From CAZRCZ01 sp964598765 (GTDB lineage Bacteria; Sumerlaeota; Sumerlaeia; MVZB01; JAJFLK01): a stretch of 64,000 nucleotides of DNA. The position numbers and the translations under genes were made by a program. Below are positions 7,576 through 15,021 of this stretch, piece after piece; position 1 is the stretch's first letter, and each line of letters begins with the position of its first letter. Under the pieces are notes generated by a model that was not told the origin of the DNA, ran no database searches, and saw only the letters and a list, made by a program, of their open reading frames with translations. The stretch covers positions 62,001 to 126,000 of the forward strand of contig CAZRCZ010000005.1 in assembly GCA_964598765.1 (NCBI GenBank), written 5' to 3'.

Positions 7576-8835
7576 ATGATGGAAAAGCCTTCTGCCCCCG
7601 CGAAACGAAACCCCGGCCATTCTCAAACCATGATCGGCCTTTTGGCGATGGTCATTCTCGTCGGCATGGGCGAGAAGATGGCCGAGCGGTTTTTGCCGAT
7701 TTACCTGATGGCGTTGGGAGGCGGGAGCATTTCCATCGGCGCGTTGAACGGATTGGATAATCTGCTTTCCGCGCTCTACTCCTTCCCCGGCGGCTATCTT
7801 TCCGACCGGCTCGGAACCAAACGCGCCCTGCTCATCTTCAATCTGATTTCAATGATCGGCTTTTTGATCGTGATCTTTATTCCGCATTGGATCGCAGTTC
7901 TGGTCGGCGCGTTTTTCTTCATCTCTTGGACCGCGATTTCCCTTCCGGCGACAATGGATTTGGTCTCGCGTGTCATGCCGAAGAACCGCCGGACGTTTGG
8001 CGTCTCGCTACATTCGTTTTTCCGGCGGATTCCGATGTCTCTCGGTCCGATTTTCGGCGGGCTTTGCATCCGTCAATGGGGCGAGTCCACCGGCGTCCGG
8101 GCGGCTTTCGTCGGCGCGCTCGGCATGGCGATCCTTGCCGTGATCCTCCAACAAACCCTGATCGAAGACCACGGACCGAATCAGGCGGTTCCAGAGGGCG
8201 CAAGCGACGGCGAGCGGCTCCATTGGAAGTATCTGCGGCTCATGAATCCGGCGCTCGTCAAGTTACTGATCTCCGACATTCTTATTCGTTTCTGCGAGCA
8301 AATTCCTTATGCCTTTGCGGTCGTCTGGTGCATGAAAACGATTGCCTCGCCGGTGACCGCGCCGGAATTTGGAATTCTGACAGCGGTGGAAATGGTGACG
8401 GCGATGCTGGTTTATATTCCCGTCGCGTATCTCGCGGATCGAAGCGCGAAGAAGCCTTTTGTCGTGATTACGTTCATCAACTTTACGCTTTTCCCGCTTG
8501 TTCTCTGGGCGAGCCGGTCGTTCTGGCCGTTGGTTGGGGCGTTCATCGTGCGCGGCCTCAAGGAATTTGGCGAACCGACCCGCAAGGCGCTGATTCTTGA
8601 TCTTGCGTCGGAAGACCACAAAGCGGCGACGTTCGGCGTTTATTATCTCCTACGCGATGTTGTGGTTTCCGTCGCCGCGTTCGGCGGGGCATTCTTGTGG
8701 GAAGCTGGTCCGGCGGTCAATTTTGTCACCGCCGCCGCGTTCGGGGCGATCGGGACGATCTGGTTTGCATTGAAGGGAGAGGACTTGGTTCCAGAGGTAA
8801 AATTAGCCGCCAAGACGCCAAGGACGCCAAGATGA
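7576..8835 (+). CDS. Major facilitator superfamily transporter
   Basis: A roughly 419-residue integral inner-membrane carrier with about 11-12 hydrophobic segments. The segment between TM2 and TM3 has the MFS signature GGYLSDRLGTKRAL, with a degenerate repeat in the second half (AYLADRSAKKPFV). The central loop (about residues 190-215, DHGPNQAVPEGASDGERLH) separates two six-helix bundles. The start is placed at the tandem ATGs at 7576/7579; the upstream extension to 7474 is read from repeat-like DNA and is not hydrophobic. The C-terminal tail (AAKTPRTPR) is encoded by the octamer repeat at 8807-8880, so the stop codon lies in repeat DNA. Substrate unknown. It follows the LarA-like gene by about 155 bases and could import its substrate, which is inference. 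Confidence 0.88.
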   Translation: MMEKPSAPAKRNPGHSQTMIGLLAMVILVGMGEKMAERFLPIYLMALGGGSISIGALNGLDNLLSALYSFPGGYLSDRLGTKRALLIFNLISMIGFLIVIFIPHWIAVLVGAFFFISWTAISLPATMDLVSRVMPKNRRTFGVSLHSFFRRIPMSLGPIFGGLCIRQWGESTGVRAAFVGALGMAILAVILQQTLIEDHGPNQAVPEGASDGERLHWKYLRLMNPALVKLLISDILIRFCEQIPYAFAVVWCMKTIASPVTAPEFGILTAVEMVTAMLVYIPVAYLADRSAKKPFVVITFINFTLFPLVLWASRSFWPLVGAFIVRGLKEFGEPTRKALILDLASEDHKAATFGVYYLLRDVVVSVAAFGGAFLWEAGPAVNFVTAAAFGAIGTIWFALKGEDLVPEVKLAAKTPRTPR

Positions 8836-8880
8836 AAATTAAGACACGACGATCCGTTCATCTTTGCGTCTTGGCGGTTA
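8807..8880. repeat. Octamer inverted-arm element (copy C)
   Basis: Left arm CCGCCAAGACGCCAAGGACG (from about 8808) and right arm TTTGCGTCTTGGCGGTTA (about 8863-8880) are inverted. The element lies between two convergent genes and encodes the C-termini of both: TPRTPR of the MFS carrier on plus and ITAKTQR of the glycosyltransferase on minus. Confidence 0.8.
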
Positions 8881-10024
8881 TGGATTCTTCGTAAAGCGAC
8901 TCAACGTTTGTGATCATCGTCTCCAAGCTGAAATCACGCGCACGGCGTTCGGAACTCCCAGCGAGTTCTTGGCGGTATTTCGCGTCCATGAGAATCCGAT
9001 CCACGGCGGAAAAGAGTTTGTTGATCTGGAGCGCCGGGATGACCCGGCCATCCTGACATTCGCGGACTGCTTCGGCGTTACCGCCTACGTCGGTGACGAC
9101 CGGAACCAACCCGGAGGCCATCGCTTCGAGCAAAGCGTTGGAGAATCCTTCTTTGGTCGAGGTCATGATGAAAATGTCGCCGGCGGCCATGAATCGCTCG
9201 ACGTCGTTGCGATGGCCGAAAAATTTGACGGTCCCCCGTGGCGCGAATTCTTCGGCTTTGCGTTTCACCTCATCGGACAACGACCCATCGCCGAGCATCC
9301 AAAAATGCAATGGCGGAGGGGACTTGCCTCGCCAATCCTTGGTCGTCAGATATTTCGCCAACTCGATGAAATCCTGCGGGCGTTTTTGTTCGACCATCCG
9401 CGCCGCCCAAAGAAAGACCACGTCTTGTTCGCCGATTCCTTCCGCGCGGCGTAGTTCTTCACGGCATTGCTTCCCCTTTTCGGAATTTCGTCCAAAGCGC
9501 GAAAGATCAACACCGTTGTAAACAACGCGGATCTTTTCCCGCGCAACGCCAAGTTGATCCATCACGTCCCGGCGCACTTGATCCGACACAGCAATAATTC
9601 CTTCGCGCCACCGGCAAAGAAAACGATCCATCATGCGCTGACGCGGCGTTTCCCACGTATCCACGTTGTGAATTTGCGCCCAGACGTGTTTGACCCCTGC
9701 CAATTTCGCCGCGACCGTCGCGGGAACATTGCTCCGATACATGTGGCTGTGAACCAGTTCGATTTTCTCGCGCCGCATCAAATCCGCGAGTCGGCGAATG
9801 GCGCGAAAATCCCATCGCTTACGAAACGTGATGCAATGGACCGGAATGCCCGCGGCTTTCAGTTCGTCGGCCAACGGCCCCGGTTCACGCAGACATGCGA
9901 GCGAAACATCAAACCGGTCGCGGTTCAGTCTGGGCAAAACCTCGACGATTTTCCGCTCGATCCCGCCGGGCGGAAGCCAAGTGATGACGCGAAGGACGCG
10001 GATTTTGGGATGCCCGGAGGACAT
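8858..10024 (-). CDS. GT4-family glycosyltransferase
   Basis: A 388-residue GT-B fold glycosyltransferase, probably acting on cell-surface polysaccharide precursors in the cytoplasm. The N-terminal acceptor domain has LPPGGIERKIVEVLPRL, the loop seen in GT4 enzymes, and VHSHMYRSN. The linker region has VYNGVDLSRF. The C-terminal nucleotide-sugar domain has FLWAARMVEQKRPQDFI, FGHRNDVERFMAAGDIFIMT and the donor-binding E-x7-E segment STKEGFSNALLEAMASG. The start Met (10024) lies six residues before the first beta strand. The last residues (SITAKTQR) come from the octamer repeat. The gene lies about 80 bases downstream of the HAD phosphatase gene on the same strand, so the two may form a sugar-nucleotide/polysaccharide pair. 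Confidence 0.9.
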   Translation of the reverse strand: MSSGHPKIRVLRVITWLPPGGIERKIVEVLPRLNRDRFDVSLACLREPGPLADELKAAGIPVHCITFRKRWDFRAIRRLADLMRREKIELVHSHMYRSNVPATVAAKLAGVKHVWAQIHNVDTWETPRQRMMDRFLCRWREGIIAVSDQVRRDVMDQLGVAREKIRVVYNGVDLSRFGRNSEKGKQCREELRRAEGIGEQDVVFLWAARMVEQKRPQDFIELAKYLTTKDWRGKSPPPLHFWMLGDGSLSDEVKRKAEEFAPRGTVKFFGHRNDVERFMAAGDIFIMTSTKEGFSNALLEAMASGLVPVVTDVGGNAEAVRECQDGRVIPALQINKLFSAVDRILMDAKYRQELAGSSERRARDFSLETMITNVESLYEESITAKTQR

Positions 10025-10048
10025 TAGAAGGATGAGGGAGGAGGATTA

Positions 10049-10077
10049 AAGGATGAAGGATGAAGGATGAAGGATGA
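10049..10077. repeat. AAGGATG heptamer tandem array, four units
   Basis: Four perfect seven-base units (AAGGATG) occupy 10049-10076, preceded by a degenerate start (AGAAGGATGAGGGAGGAGGA). It lies in the 79-base gap between the GT4 and HAD genes. It is a second short-period family, distinct from the octamer family. Confidence 0.9.
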
Positions 10078-10103
10078 AAAAGAAAAAGCAAGTAGCGACG
10101 GTA

Positions 10104-10757
10104 TCATTTCAGAACCTTTGCCGACGATTTGAGGTCGTTCAAAATCCATTCAACCGCTTCTCTCAAGTCGCGCGCAATAAAATCGGGTTGGCATGGCCAA
10201 GTTTTCCGCTGATAAGTGTATTCGCCCAAACCGTAGCCGGTGAGGGTCAGGATGCCTTTGATTCCGGCGCGGCGCGCCATTTCCACGTCCGAGATTTTGT
10301 CGCCGACGACGTAGGATCGCGACAAATCAATCGGAAAATCGGCGCGCGCTTTTTGGATCATTCCGATTCCCGGTTTGCGCAATCCGTTGTCCACGCGATA
10401 GCGCGCGAGTTTGGCTTCCTTGTGGTGGGGCGAATAATAAATGGAGTCAAGCCGGGCGTTCCGGTCGGTCAGAAGTTGTTTCAATCGCGCGTGAATTTTC
10501 GCCAGAATTTGCTCGGTGATGTATCCTTTGGCGACGCCCGCTTGATTCGTCACGACGATGGCCAGAATGTTTTTCTCGTTCAATTTTCGAATTGCCTGCG
10601 CGGAACCGGGGATCAAATCAATCCTGTCGGGGTGATTGATGTAGCCCGCCTCCTTGGAAACGGTTCCGTCGCGGTCGAGGAAGACGCAAGGCCGAGGAAT
10701 GGAAGGCGAAAGGCGAAAGGCGGAAGGCGAAATTCTTGACGCTTTTGCTTTTCTCAT
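10104..10757 (-). CDS. HAD-IIIA phosphatase, GmhB-like
   Basis: A 217-residue HAD phosphatase resembling D,D-heptose 1,7-bisphosphate phosphatase (GmhB) and histidinol phosphatase. Motif I is FLDRDGTVSKEAGYI with the two catalytic Asp residues. Motif II is VVTNQAG, motif III Lys is in LRKPGIGMI, and motif IV is YVVGDKISDVEMARRAG. The zinc site of classical GmhB (YCPHH plus a C-x-C before RKP) is altered: here it reads YYSPHH and RVDNGLRKP, so the Cys ligands are missing. The first 22 residues (KASRISPSAFRLSPSIP) are encoded by an AGGCGAA heptamer array and are unlikely to matter for catalysis. A role in LPS-core or nucleotide-heptose synthesis is suggested by the neighbouring GT4 gene but is not proven. 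Confidence 0.8.
   Translation of the reverse strand: MRKAKASRISPSAFRLSPSIPRPCVFLDRDGTVSKEAGYINHPDRIDLIPGSAQAIRKLNEKNILAIVVTNQAGVAKGYITEQILAKIHARLKQLLTDRNARLDSIYYSPHHKEAKLARYRVDNGLRKPGIGMIQKARADFPIDLSRSYVVGDKISDVEMARRAGIKGILTLTGYGLGEYTYQRKTWPCQPDFIARDLREAVEWILNDLKSSAKVLK
10704..10731. repeat. AGGCGAA heptamer tandem array, four units
   Basis: Four seven-base units (AGGCGAA, AGGCGAA, AGGCGGA, AGGCGAA) lie inside the 5-prime end of the HAD phosphatase gene and encode its odd N-terminal peptide SPSAFRLSPS. A related inverted array lies at 10922-10993 on the other side of the SRP RNA gene. Confidence 0.85.
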
Positions 10758-10795
10758 GATTTCGCCTTGATGCGTTCATCTTTCGGCTTCTTTTT

Positions 10796-10912
10796 CCGGC
10801 TGGGCCGGGGGGCCTCAAAGGCACAAGCGGCCAGACTCCTTAGGGATGCTACCGTCAGGTCCTGACCCGGTTCGGACGGACGCCTTGCCCAAGGCCGCCC
10901 CGGCTCAGCCGG
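10796..10912 (-). ncRNA. ffs: Bacterial small SRP RNA (4.5S-type)
   Basis: Read on the minus strand, this segment carries the SRP domain IV core: GGGTCAGGACC, then TGAC, then GGTAGCATCCC. The invariant symmetric internal loop CAGG/AGCA that binds Ffh is present. The apical stem ACC/GGT is closed by a TGAC tetraloop in place of the usual GGAA, with a compensated closing stem. The ends pair over a long terminal helix: CCGGCT-GA-GCCGGGG at the 5-prime end with CCCCGGC-CC-AGCCGG at the 3-prime end. That sets the boundaries at about 10912 and 10796. No Alu domain is seen, so it is the small form. No U-run follows the 3-prime end; maturation by processing is likely. Confidence 0.85.
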
Positions 10913-10921
10913 AAGCAAAGT

Positions 10922-10993
10922 CGAAAGGCAAAGGGCGCAAGGCGAAAACAGGCGAGGGTTTGCTTCGCCTTTCGCCTTACGCCTTTTGCCTTC
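10922..10993. repeat. AGGCGAA heptamer inverted-arm element
   Basis: The left arm has degenerate AGGCAAA/AGGCGAA units (about 10926-10956). The right arm has the inverse (TTCGCCTTTCGCCTTACGCC, from about 10964, then TTTTGCCTT). It is an inverted-arm version of the heptamer family and lies just upstream of the SRP RNA gene. Confidence 0.75.
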
Positions 10994-11000
10994 CCAAGTG

Positions 11001-11030
11001 ATGGTAGGGAGCCGCGCCGGAGAGAGTCAA
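11001..11030 (-). promoter_or_regulatory. Possible sigma70 promoter for the SRP RNA
   Basis: On the minus strand, TTGACT (11025-11030) and TACCAT (11001-11006) are separated by 18 bases. The predicted start would be about 80 bases upstream of the SRP RNA, with the heptamer element inside the leader. Weak -10 match. Confidence 0.3.
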
Positions 11031-11132
11031 ATAAAAACCGGCTTGCAGTTGCCCCGCCCGTAGGCAAGAATGACGCGGCGTTTTCGGATTCGGGTCTTCA
11101 CCGCCCGTTTCAGCGTCATCGGAGCCGAGCGC

Positions 11133-12419
11133 ATGACCACACTTCACATCCAAGGAGGCCGAATCATTGATCCGGCCAATCAACGCGACGAGGTCGCCGA
11201 TCTTTGGGTCATTGACGGCAAAATTCAACTAACCCGCCCTCGTGGCGACGGGTGGACGAAACTCGACGCCAAGGGAAAGATCGTTGCGCCCGGGTTGATA
11301 GACATGCACGTTCATCTGCGCGAGCCGGGGCGCGAGGACAAGGAAACCATCGCCAGCGGAACGCGCGCCGCCGCCGCCGGAGGTTTCACCAGCGTCGTGC
11401 CGATGCCCAATACCTCTCCGGTGATTGACAGTCAAACGGGAATCAAATTCATCCTCAGCCGCTCGCAGACCGACGCCGCGGTCAACGTCTTTCCGACCGC
11501 CGCCGTCACCAAAGGGCAAATGGGAGAGGAAATCACCGAATTCGGCGACTTGATCGCCGCCGGAGCCGTCGCCTTCACCGACGACGGCCATCCTGTGATG
11601 AACAATGAAATCATGCGCCGCGCCTTGGAGTATTCCTCCATGTTCAACGTGCCGGTGCTGGACCACTGCGAAGATCTTCATCTGGCGATGGGAGGCGTGA
11701 TGCACGAGGGCAAAGTTTCTGTCGCGCTCGGTTTGAAGGGATGGCCGTCGGTGGCCGAGAGCGTGCAGGTCGCGCGCGACGCGCAACTGGCCGCCTTCAC
11801 GGGCGGGCATGTCCACATCTGCCACGTCAGTTCGGCGGATTCAGTCGAGGCGATCCGGCGGGCGAGGGAACGCGGGGTTCGCATTACCGGCGAGGCAACG
11901 CCGCATCATCTTGCGCTGACCGACGAGGCGGTCCGAAATTATCAGACCCACGCCAAATGCAATCCGCCGCTCGGTTCGGAGGAGGATCGGCAAGCGCTGA
12001 TTCAAGGATTGCTCGATGGCACGCTCGATGTGATCGCGACCGATCACGCGCCCCACACGGCAATCGAAAAAGACCAGATGTTTCCCGAAGCCCCCAACGG
12101 AATTATCGGAATGGAAACGGCCTTTGCCTCGCTATATGCGACGCTGGTGAGGACCAAGTTGATGAGTCTGCCGCTACTGATCGAGAAATTAACCGTTGGT
12201 CCGGCGCGGGTGCTGAGCCTGAACAAAGGAACGCTCAGCCAAGGAGCCGACGCCGACGTCGCAATTCTCGATCCCGAGGCCAGATGGAGAGTTGACCCCG
12301 AAAAATTCAGCAGTCGTTCGCGCAATTGTCCTTGGAACGACGAGGAGATGATTGGACGCCCATGCGCGACCATCGTAAAGGGACGGATCGTTTTTCAAGA
12401 CGGCAAGGTTTTGGTGTGA
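11133..12419 (+). CDS. pyrC: Dihydroorotase (class I)
   Basis: Zinc amidohydrolase that interconverts carbamoyl-aspartate and dihydroorotate in de novo pyrimidine synthesis. The 428-residue length fits class I (PyrC of the Bacillus/Thermus type). Metal-site motifs in order: GLIDMHVHLREPG (HxH plus substrate Arg), GGFTSVVPMPNTSPV, LDHCEDLHL, VHICHVSS, and DVIATDHAPHT with the catalytic Asp. The start at 11133 is chosen because GGAG lies eight bases upstream and MTTLHIQGGRIIDP is the normal N-terminus; an in-frame Met 63 bases earlier adds a basic unconserved stretch. No other pyrimidine gene is adjacent; pyrB, its common partner, is not seen in the window. Confidence 0.94.
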   Translation: MTTLHIQGGRIIDPANQRDEVADLWVIDGKIQLTRPRGDGWTKLDAKGKIVAPGLIDMHVHLREPGREDKETIASGTRAAAAGGFTSVVPMPNTSPVIDSQTGIKFILSRSQTDAAVNVFPTAAVTKGQMGEEITEFGDLIAAGAVAFTDDGHPVMNNEIMRRALEYSSMFNVPVLDHCEDLHLAMGGVMHEGKVSVALGLKGWPSVAESVQVARDAQLAAFTGGHVHICHVSSADSVEAIRRARERGVRITGEATPHHLALTDEAVRNYQTHAKCNPPLGSEEDRQALIQGLLDGTLDVIATDHAPHTAIEKDQMFPEAPNGIIGMETAFASLYATLVRTKLMSLPLLIEKLTVGPARVLSLNKGTLSQGADADVAILDPEARWRVDPEKFSSRSRNCPWNDEEMIGRPCATIVKGRIVFQDGKVLV

Positions 12420-12434
12420 AGCCGTGGGCGGAAG

Positions 12435-12537
12435 ATTAAACACAAAGACACAAAGAAGGCACGAAGATCACGAAGAAGAAATAAATACAATGAACTTCCT
12501 TCGTGGTCTTTGTGTCTTCTTGGTGTCTTCGTGTTCA
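12435..12537. repeat. Octamer inverted-arm element (copy D)
   Basis: Left arm ACACAAAGACACAAAGAAGG and right arm GGTCTTTGTGTCTTCTTGGT plus GTCTTCGTG belong to the CACCAAGA octamer family. The right arm overlaps the first 16 codons of the OmpA lipoprotein gene and encodes its hydrophobic signal core. Confidence 0.8.
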
Positions 12538-13590
12538 ATTTTTCTCTCTTCTTGCGCCGAGCTACAGGAACTTCGCCAACGGGTTGAATTGCAAGACCAG
12601 GAGATTGAAAAACTCCACAAACAAAATGCTGAATTCCAAAATTCTTATGAGGAACTGAAGCAATCCAAGACTGCGGAAGCCAACGCCCTCAACGCGCGGG
12701 TTGAGTCGCTCCAGCATGAACTCGACAAGGCCAAGAATGAGCGGTCGGAGCGCGAACGGAAATTGGACGAGGACCTGCACAAGCAAGGATTGGAAGCCAA
12801 GGCCACGGGCGAGGATTTGAACGCCAGACTGAACAAAGCCAACGAGTCGGCGACCAAGCTTCAGACGCAACTCGATCAACTAACCTCCGACCGCGCGAAG
12901 GATCAGGAGGCTCTCGGCAAGATCGACGCCGAAAGCAAGAGTCTTAAAGTCCAGCTTGAAAGTCAGAAAAAAGCCGTCTCGGATGCCGATGCAAGATTGA
13001 AGGGGGAGCAGAAATCATCGGGCGATGCCATGCAGAAGCTGGCCGCCGCGCAAGAGGAAAATAAGAAGCTCAAGGACCAAATCGCGGGATTGAAAGGGGA
13101 AGGGGCGAAAATTTCCGCTCCCGAGAAGGATCCCGAACTCCAAAAATCCGTGAAGGAAATTGCCGAGAGAATTAAAAAATTTGAATCGGCCAAAGGAATC
13201 GAAGCCAAACTCGACTCTCGCGGATTGCGGATCATCATTCCCAGCGACTCGATCTTCAATAAGGGGTCGGTGCTCATCGCCGATCCAATCAAGCCGGTTC
13301 TTCTTGAGTTTGCCGAGGCGGTCAAAAGTTTGCCGGGGCGAATCGTTAAGATCGAGGGACACACAGACAATGAGCCGATTATTGATCTTCCTTTCGCGGA
13401 TAATTGGGGGCTTGGCGCCGCGCGCGCCGACCGCGTGAGACAGTTCCTCACCGAGGAAGGCAAAGTGGAATCCGACCGAATCGAACTCATCACCCGCGCG
13501 CATTACGATCCGATCGCGGAGAAGAAGAATCCCGATGCCCATGCGAAAAATCGTAGGGTCGAGATTGTCATCGGGGCCCCGATGAAGTAG
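12490..13590 (+). CDS. OmpA/MotB-domain lipoprotein with long coiled coil
   Basis: A 366-residue predicted outer-membrane lipoprotein. The start ATG at 12490 gives MNFLRGLCVFLVSSC followed by lipobox LSSC-A, so the acylated Cys would be residue 23. Residues 25-220 are a heptad-rich coiled coil (ELQELRQRVELQDQEIEKLH and onward, many Lys/Glu/Ala/Gln). The C-terminal 110 residues are an OmpA-like peptidoglycan-binding domain with VKIEGHTDNEPI and NWGLGAARADRVRQFL, and a final KNRRVEIVI. The signal peptide is encoded by an arm of the octamer element. It probably tethers the outer membrane to peptidoglycan across the periplasm. It differs from the pal gene at 21899 in having the coiled-coil spacer. 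Confidence 0.87.
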   Translation: MNFLRGLCVFLVSSCSIFLSSCAELQELRQRVELQDQEIEKLHKQNAEFQNSYEELKQSKTAEANALNARVESLQHELDKAKNERSERERKLDEDLHKQGLEAKATGEDLNARLNKANESATKLQTQLDQLTSDRAKDQEALGKIDAESKSLKVQLESQKKAVSDADARLKGEQKSSGDAMQKLAAAQEENKKLKDQIAGLKGEGAKISAPEKDPELQKSVKEIAERIKKFESAKGIEAKLDSRGLRIIIPSDSIFNKGSVLIADPIKPVLLEFAEAVKSLPGRIVKIEGHTDNEPIIDLPFADNWGLGAARADRVRQFLTEEGKVESDRIELITRAHYDPIAEKKNPDAHAKNRRVEIVIGAPMK

Positions 13591-13596
13591 CGGCCC

Positions 13597-14802
13597 ATGA
13601 GTTCTTCTCCTTCATTCGCTCCCCCTGCCGGTCCCCTCGTTGGCTTGAAGGTTGTGGATTTTTGCAGTTTCATCGCGGGGACTTACAGCGCGATGCTGAT
13701 GGGGGAGTTTGGCGCGAGCGTCGTCAAAGTGGAACCGCTCGAAGGCGATCCGGCCCGGACGTGGGGACCTTTTCTGAATGGCGAGGGAAAGTTGTTTCAG
13801 GGTTGGAACCAAAACAAGCGCGGCATGGCCGTGGATTTGCGCTCCGAGGCCGGACGCGAAATCGCCCATCGTCTTTGCAAAGACGCCGACGTGGTCATCG
13901 AAAATTTCCGCCCGGGCGTGACGGAAAAATTGTCTATAGACTACGCGACGATCAGAAGCCTTAATCCCCGCGTAATCTACTGTTCCTCGACGGCGTTTGG
14001 TCCCCGCGGTCCCTACAAACTCCGCCCGGGATACGATCCGATTCTGCAGTCGCTAAGCGGAGCGGCGATGGCGAATATTCGCTTTAATGGCGTGGTCGGA
14101 ATTTGTTCGGTCCCCGTCATGGATTTCAATACCGCCATGCTCGGATTCAGCGGCGTGCTTGCCGCGCTTTATGTCCGAGAAAGAACGGGCGAAGGTCAAA
14201 AAATCGAAACATCCCTCCTGCAGGGTGCGATGGGATGTCAAACCCACATGTTTTGCCAAGCGCTGGAAACTTCAGAAGACGGCCCGACCGGAATCTATCC
14301 CTATCAGCTTTACAAAACGAAGGATGGTCATCTCTTCATCGCCGGGCCAACCAATAAATTTTGGCGGATGATTTGCGAAGCCATCGGCGCGGGCGATTTG
14401 GCGGAGAATCCGCTTTATCAAAATAATCGCGATCGTTGCCTTCACGCCGACGAACTCACGGCAAGACTGCAAGCCTACACTCAAACCCGCCCGACGGCGG
14501 AAATTGAAAAAATGTTCATGGAAAAAGGAATTCCCTGCGGCGCGGTGAAAACGTTCAGTGATTTCATCGTGGATCCGCAGGTAGTAACGATGGGGATGAA
14601 TCCGGTCATCCGCCACTCCTCCATCGGTCCCATGCGCGTCGCGGGCGTGCCGATTGATTTCGAGAAAACACCCGGAGCAATTCAATCCGCTTCTCCGCGA
14701 TTGGGGGAGCATACGGAGGAGATTTTGCGGGAATTGGGCTACGACGGCGCTCAGATCGCACAGCTCAAGAATCAAAACGTGATTTCTGCTCCTGAAGAGT
14801 GA
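13597..14802 (+). CDS. CaiB/BaiF-type (family III) CoA-transferase
   Basis: A 401-residue family III CoA-transferase, which moves CoA between carboxylic acids through an enzyme-bound anhydride on an Asp. Family landmarks are VVDFCSFIAGTYSAMLMGEFGA near the N-terminus, VKVEPLEGDPARTWGP, LDLRSEAGREIAHRL-like text (VDLRSEAGREIA), VIENFRPGVTEKL, GPRGPYKLRPGYDPILQSLSG containing the region around the nucleophilic Asp, and the C-terminal LGEHTEEILRELGY. It starts six bases after the stop of the lipoprotein gene but is unrelated in function. No acyl-CoA genes adjoin, so the substrate cannot be guessed. Confidence 0.9.
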   Translation: MSSSPSFAPPAGPLVGLKVVDFCSFIAGTYSAMLMGEFGASVVKVEPLEGDPARTWGPFLNGEGKLFQGWNQNKRGMAVDLRSEAGREIAHRLCKDADVVIENFRPGVTEKLSIDYATIRSLNPRVIYCSSTAFGPRGPYKLRPGYDPILQSLSGAAMANIRFNGVVGICSVPVMDFNTAMLGFSGVLAALYVRERTGEGQKIETSLLQGAMGCQTHMFCQALETSEDGPTGIYPYQLYKTKDGHLFIAGPTNKFWRMICEAIGAGDLAENPLYQNNRDRCLHADELTARLQAYTQTRPTAEIEKMFMEKGIPCGAVKTFSDFIVDPQVVTMGMNPVIRHSSIGPMRVAGVPIDFEKTPGAIQSASPRLGEHTEEILRELGYDGAQIAQLKNQNVISAPEE

Positions 14803-14803
14803 T

Positions 14804-15003
14804 TCACCACAGAGACACGGAGAGGCAATGGAAATGCGGTCGGTTGTAAGAAAATTAGAAGCGATTTCATTTTCGCGCAAGCGTCCAGTTCTCTCGCTTC
14901 CATACCGGTCATAAACTTCATGAGAGCTTTCTTTTCCATGTCAGCCGCTGATTTTCTCAACAACTTCGATTCCATCATTAACCTCTCCGTGTCTCCGTGG
15001 TGA
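14804..15003. repeat. Octamer arms flanking a 155-base insert (copy E)
   Basis: Left arm CACCACAGAGACACGGAGAG (from about 14805) and right arm CTCTCCGTGTCTCCGTGGTG (about 14983-15002) are near-perfect inverted copies. The enclosed 155 bases have an open minus-strand frame of no recognisable family. This is the longest-looped copy and fills the gap between the CoA-transferase and the next gene. Confidence 0.8.
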
Positions 15004-15021
15004 GTCTTCAATTATCGACGA

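Noticed and set aside
10049..10077. Tandem array considered as a CRISPR
   Set aside because: The units are seven bases with no spacers.
14772..15011. Minus-strand frame of 79 codons across octamer copy E
   Set aside because: Both ends are translated repeat arms (GDTER and RVSVVNH) and it overlaps the CoA-transferase end; the middle 45 residues match nothing I know.
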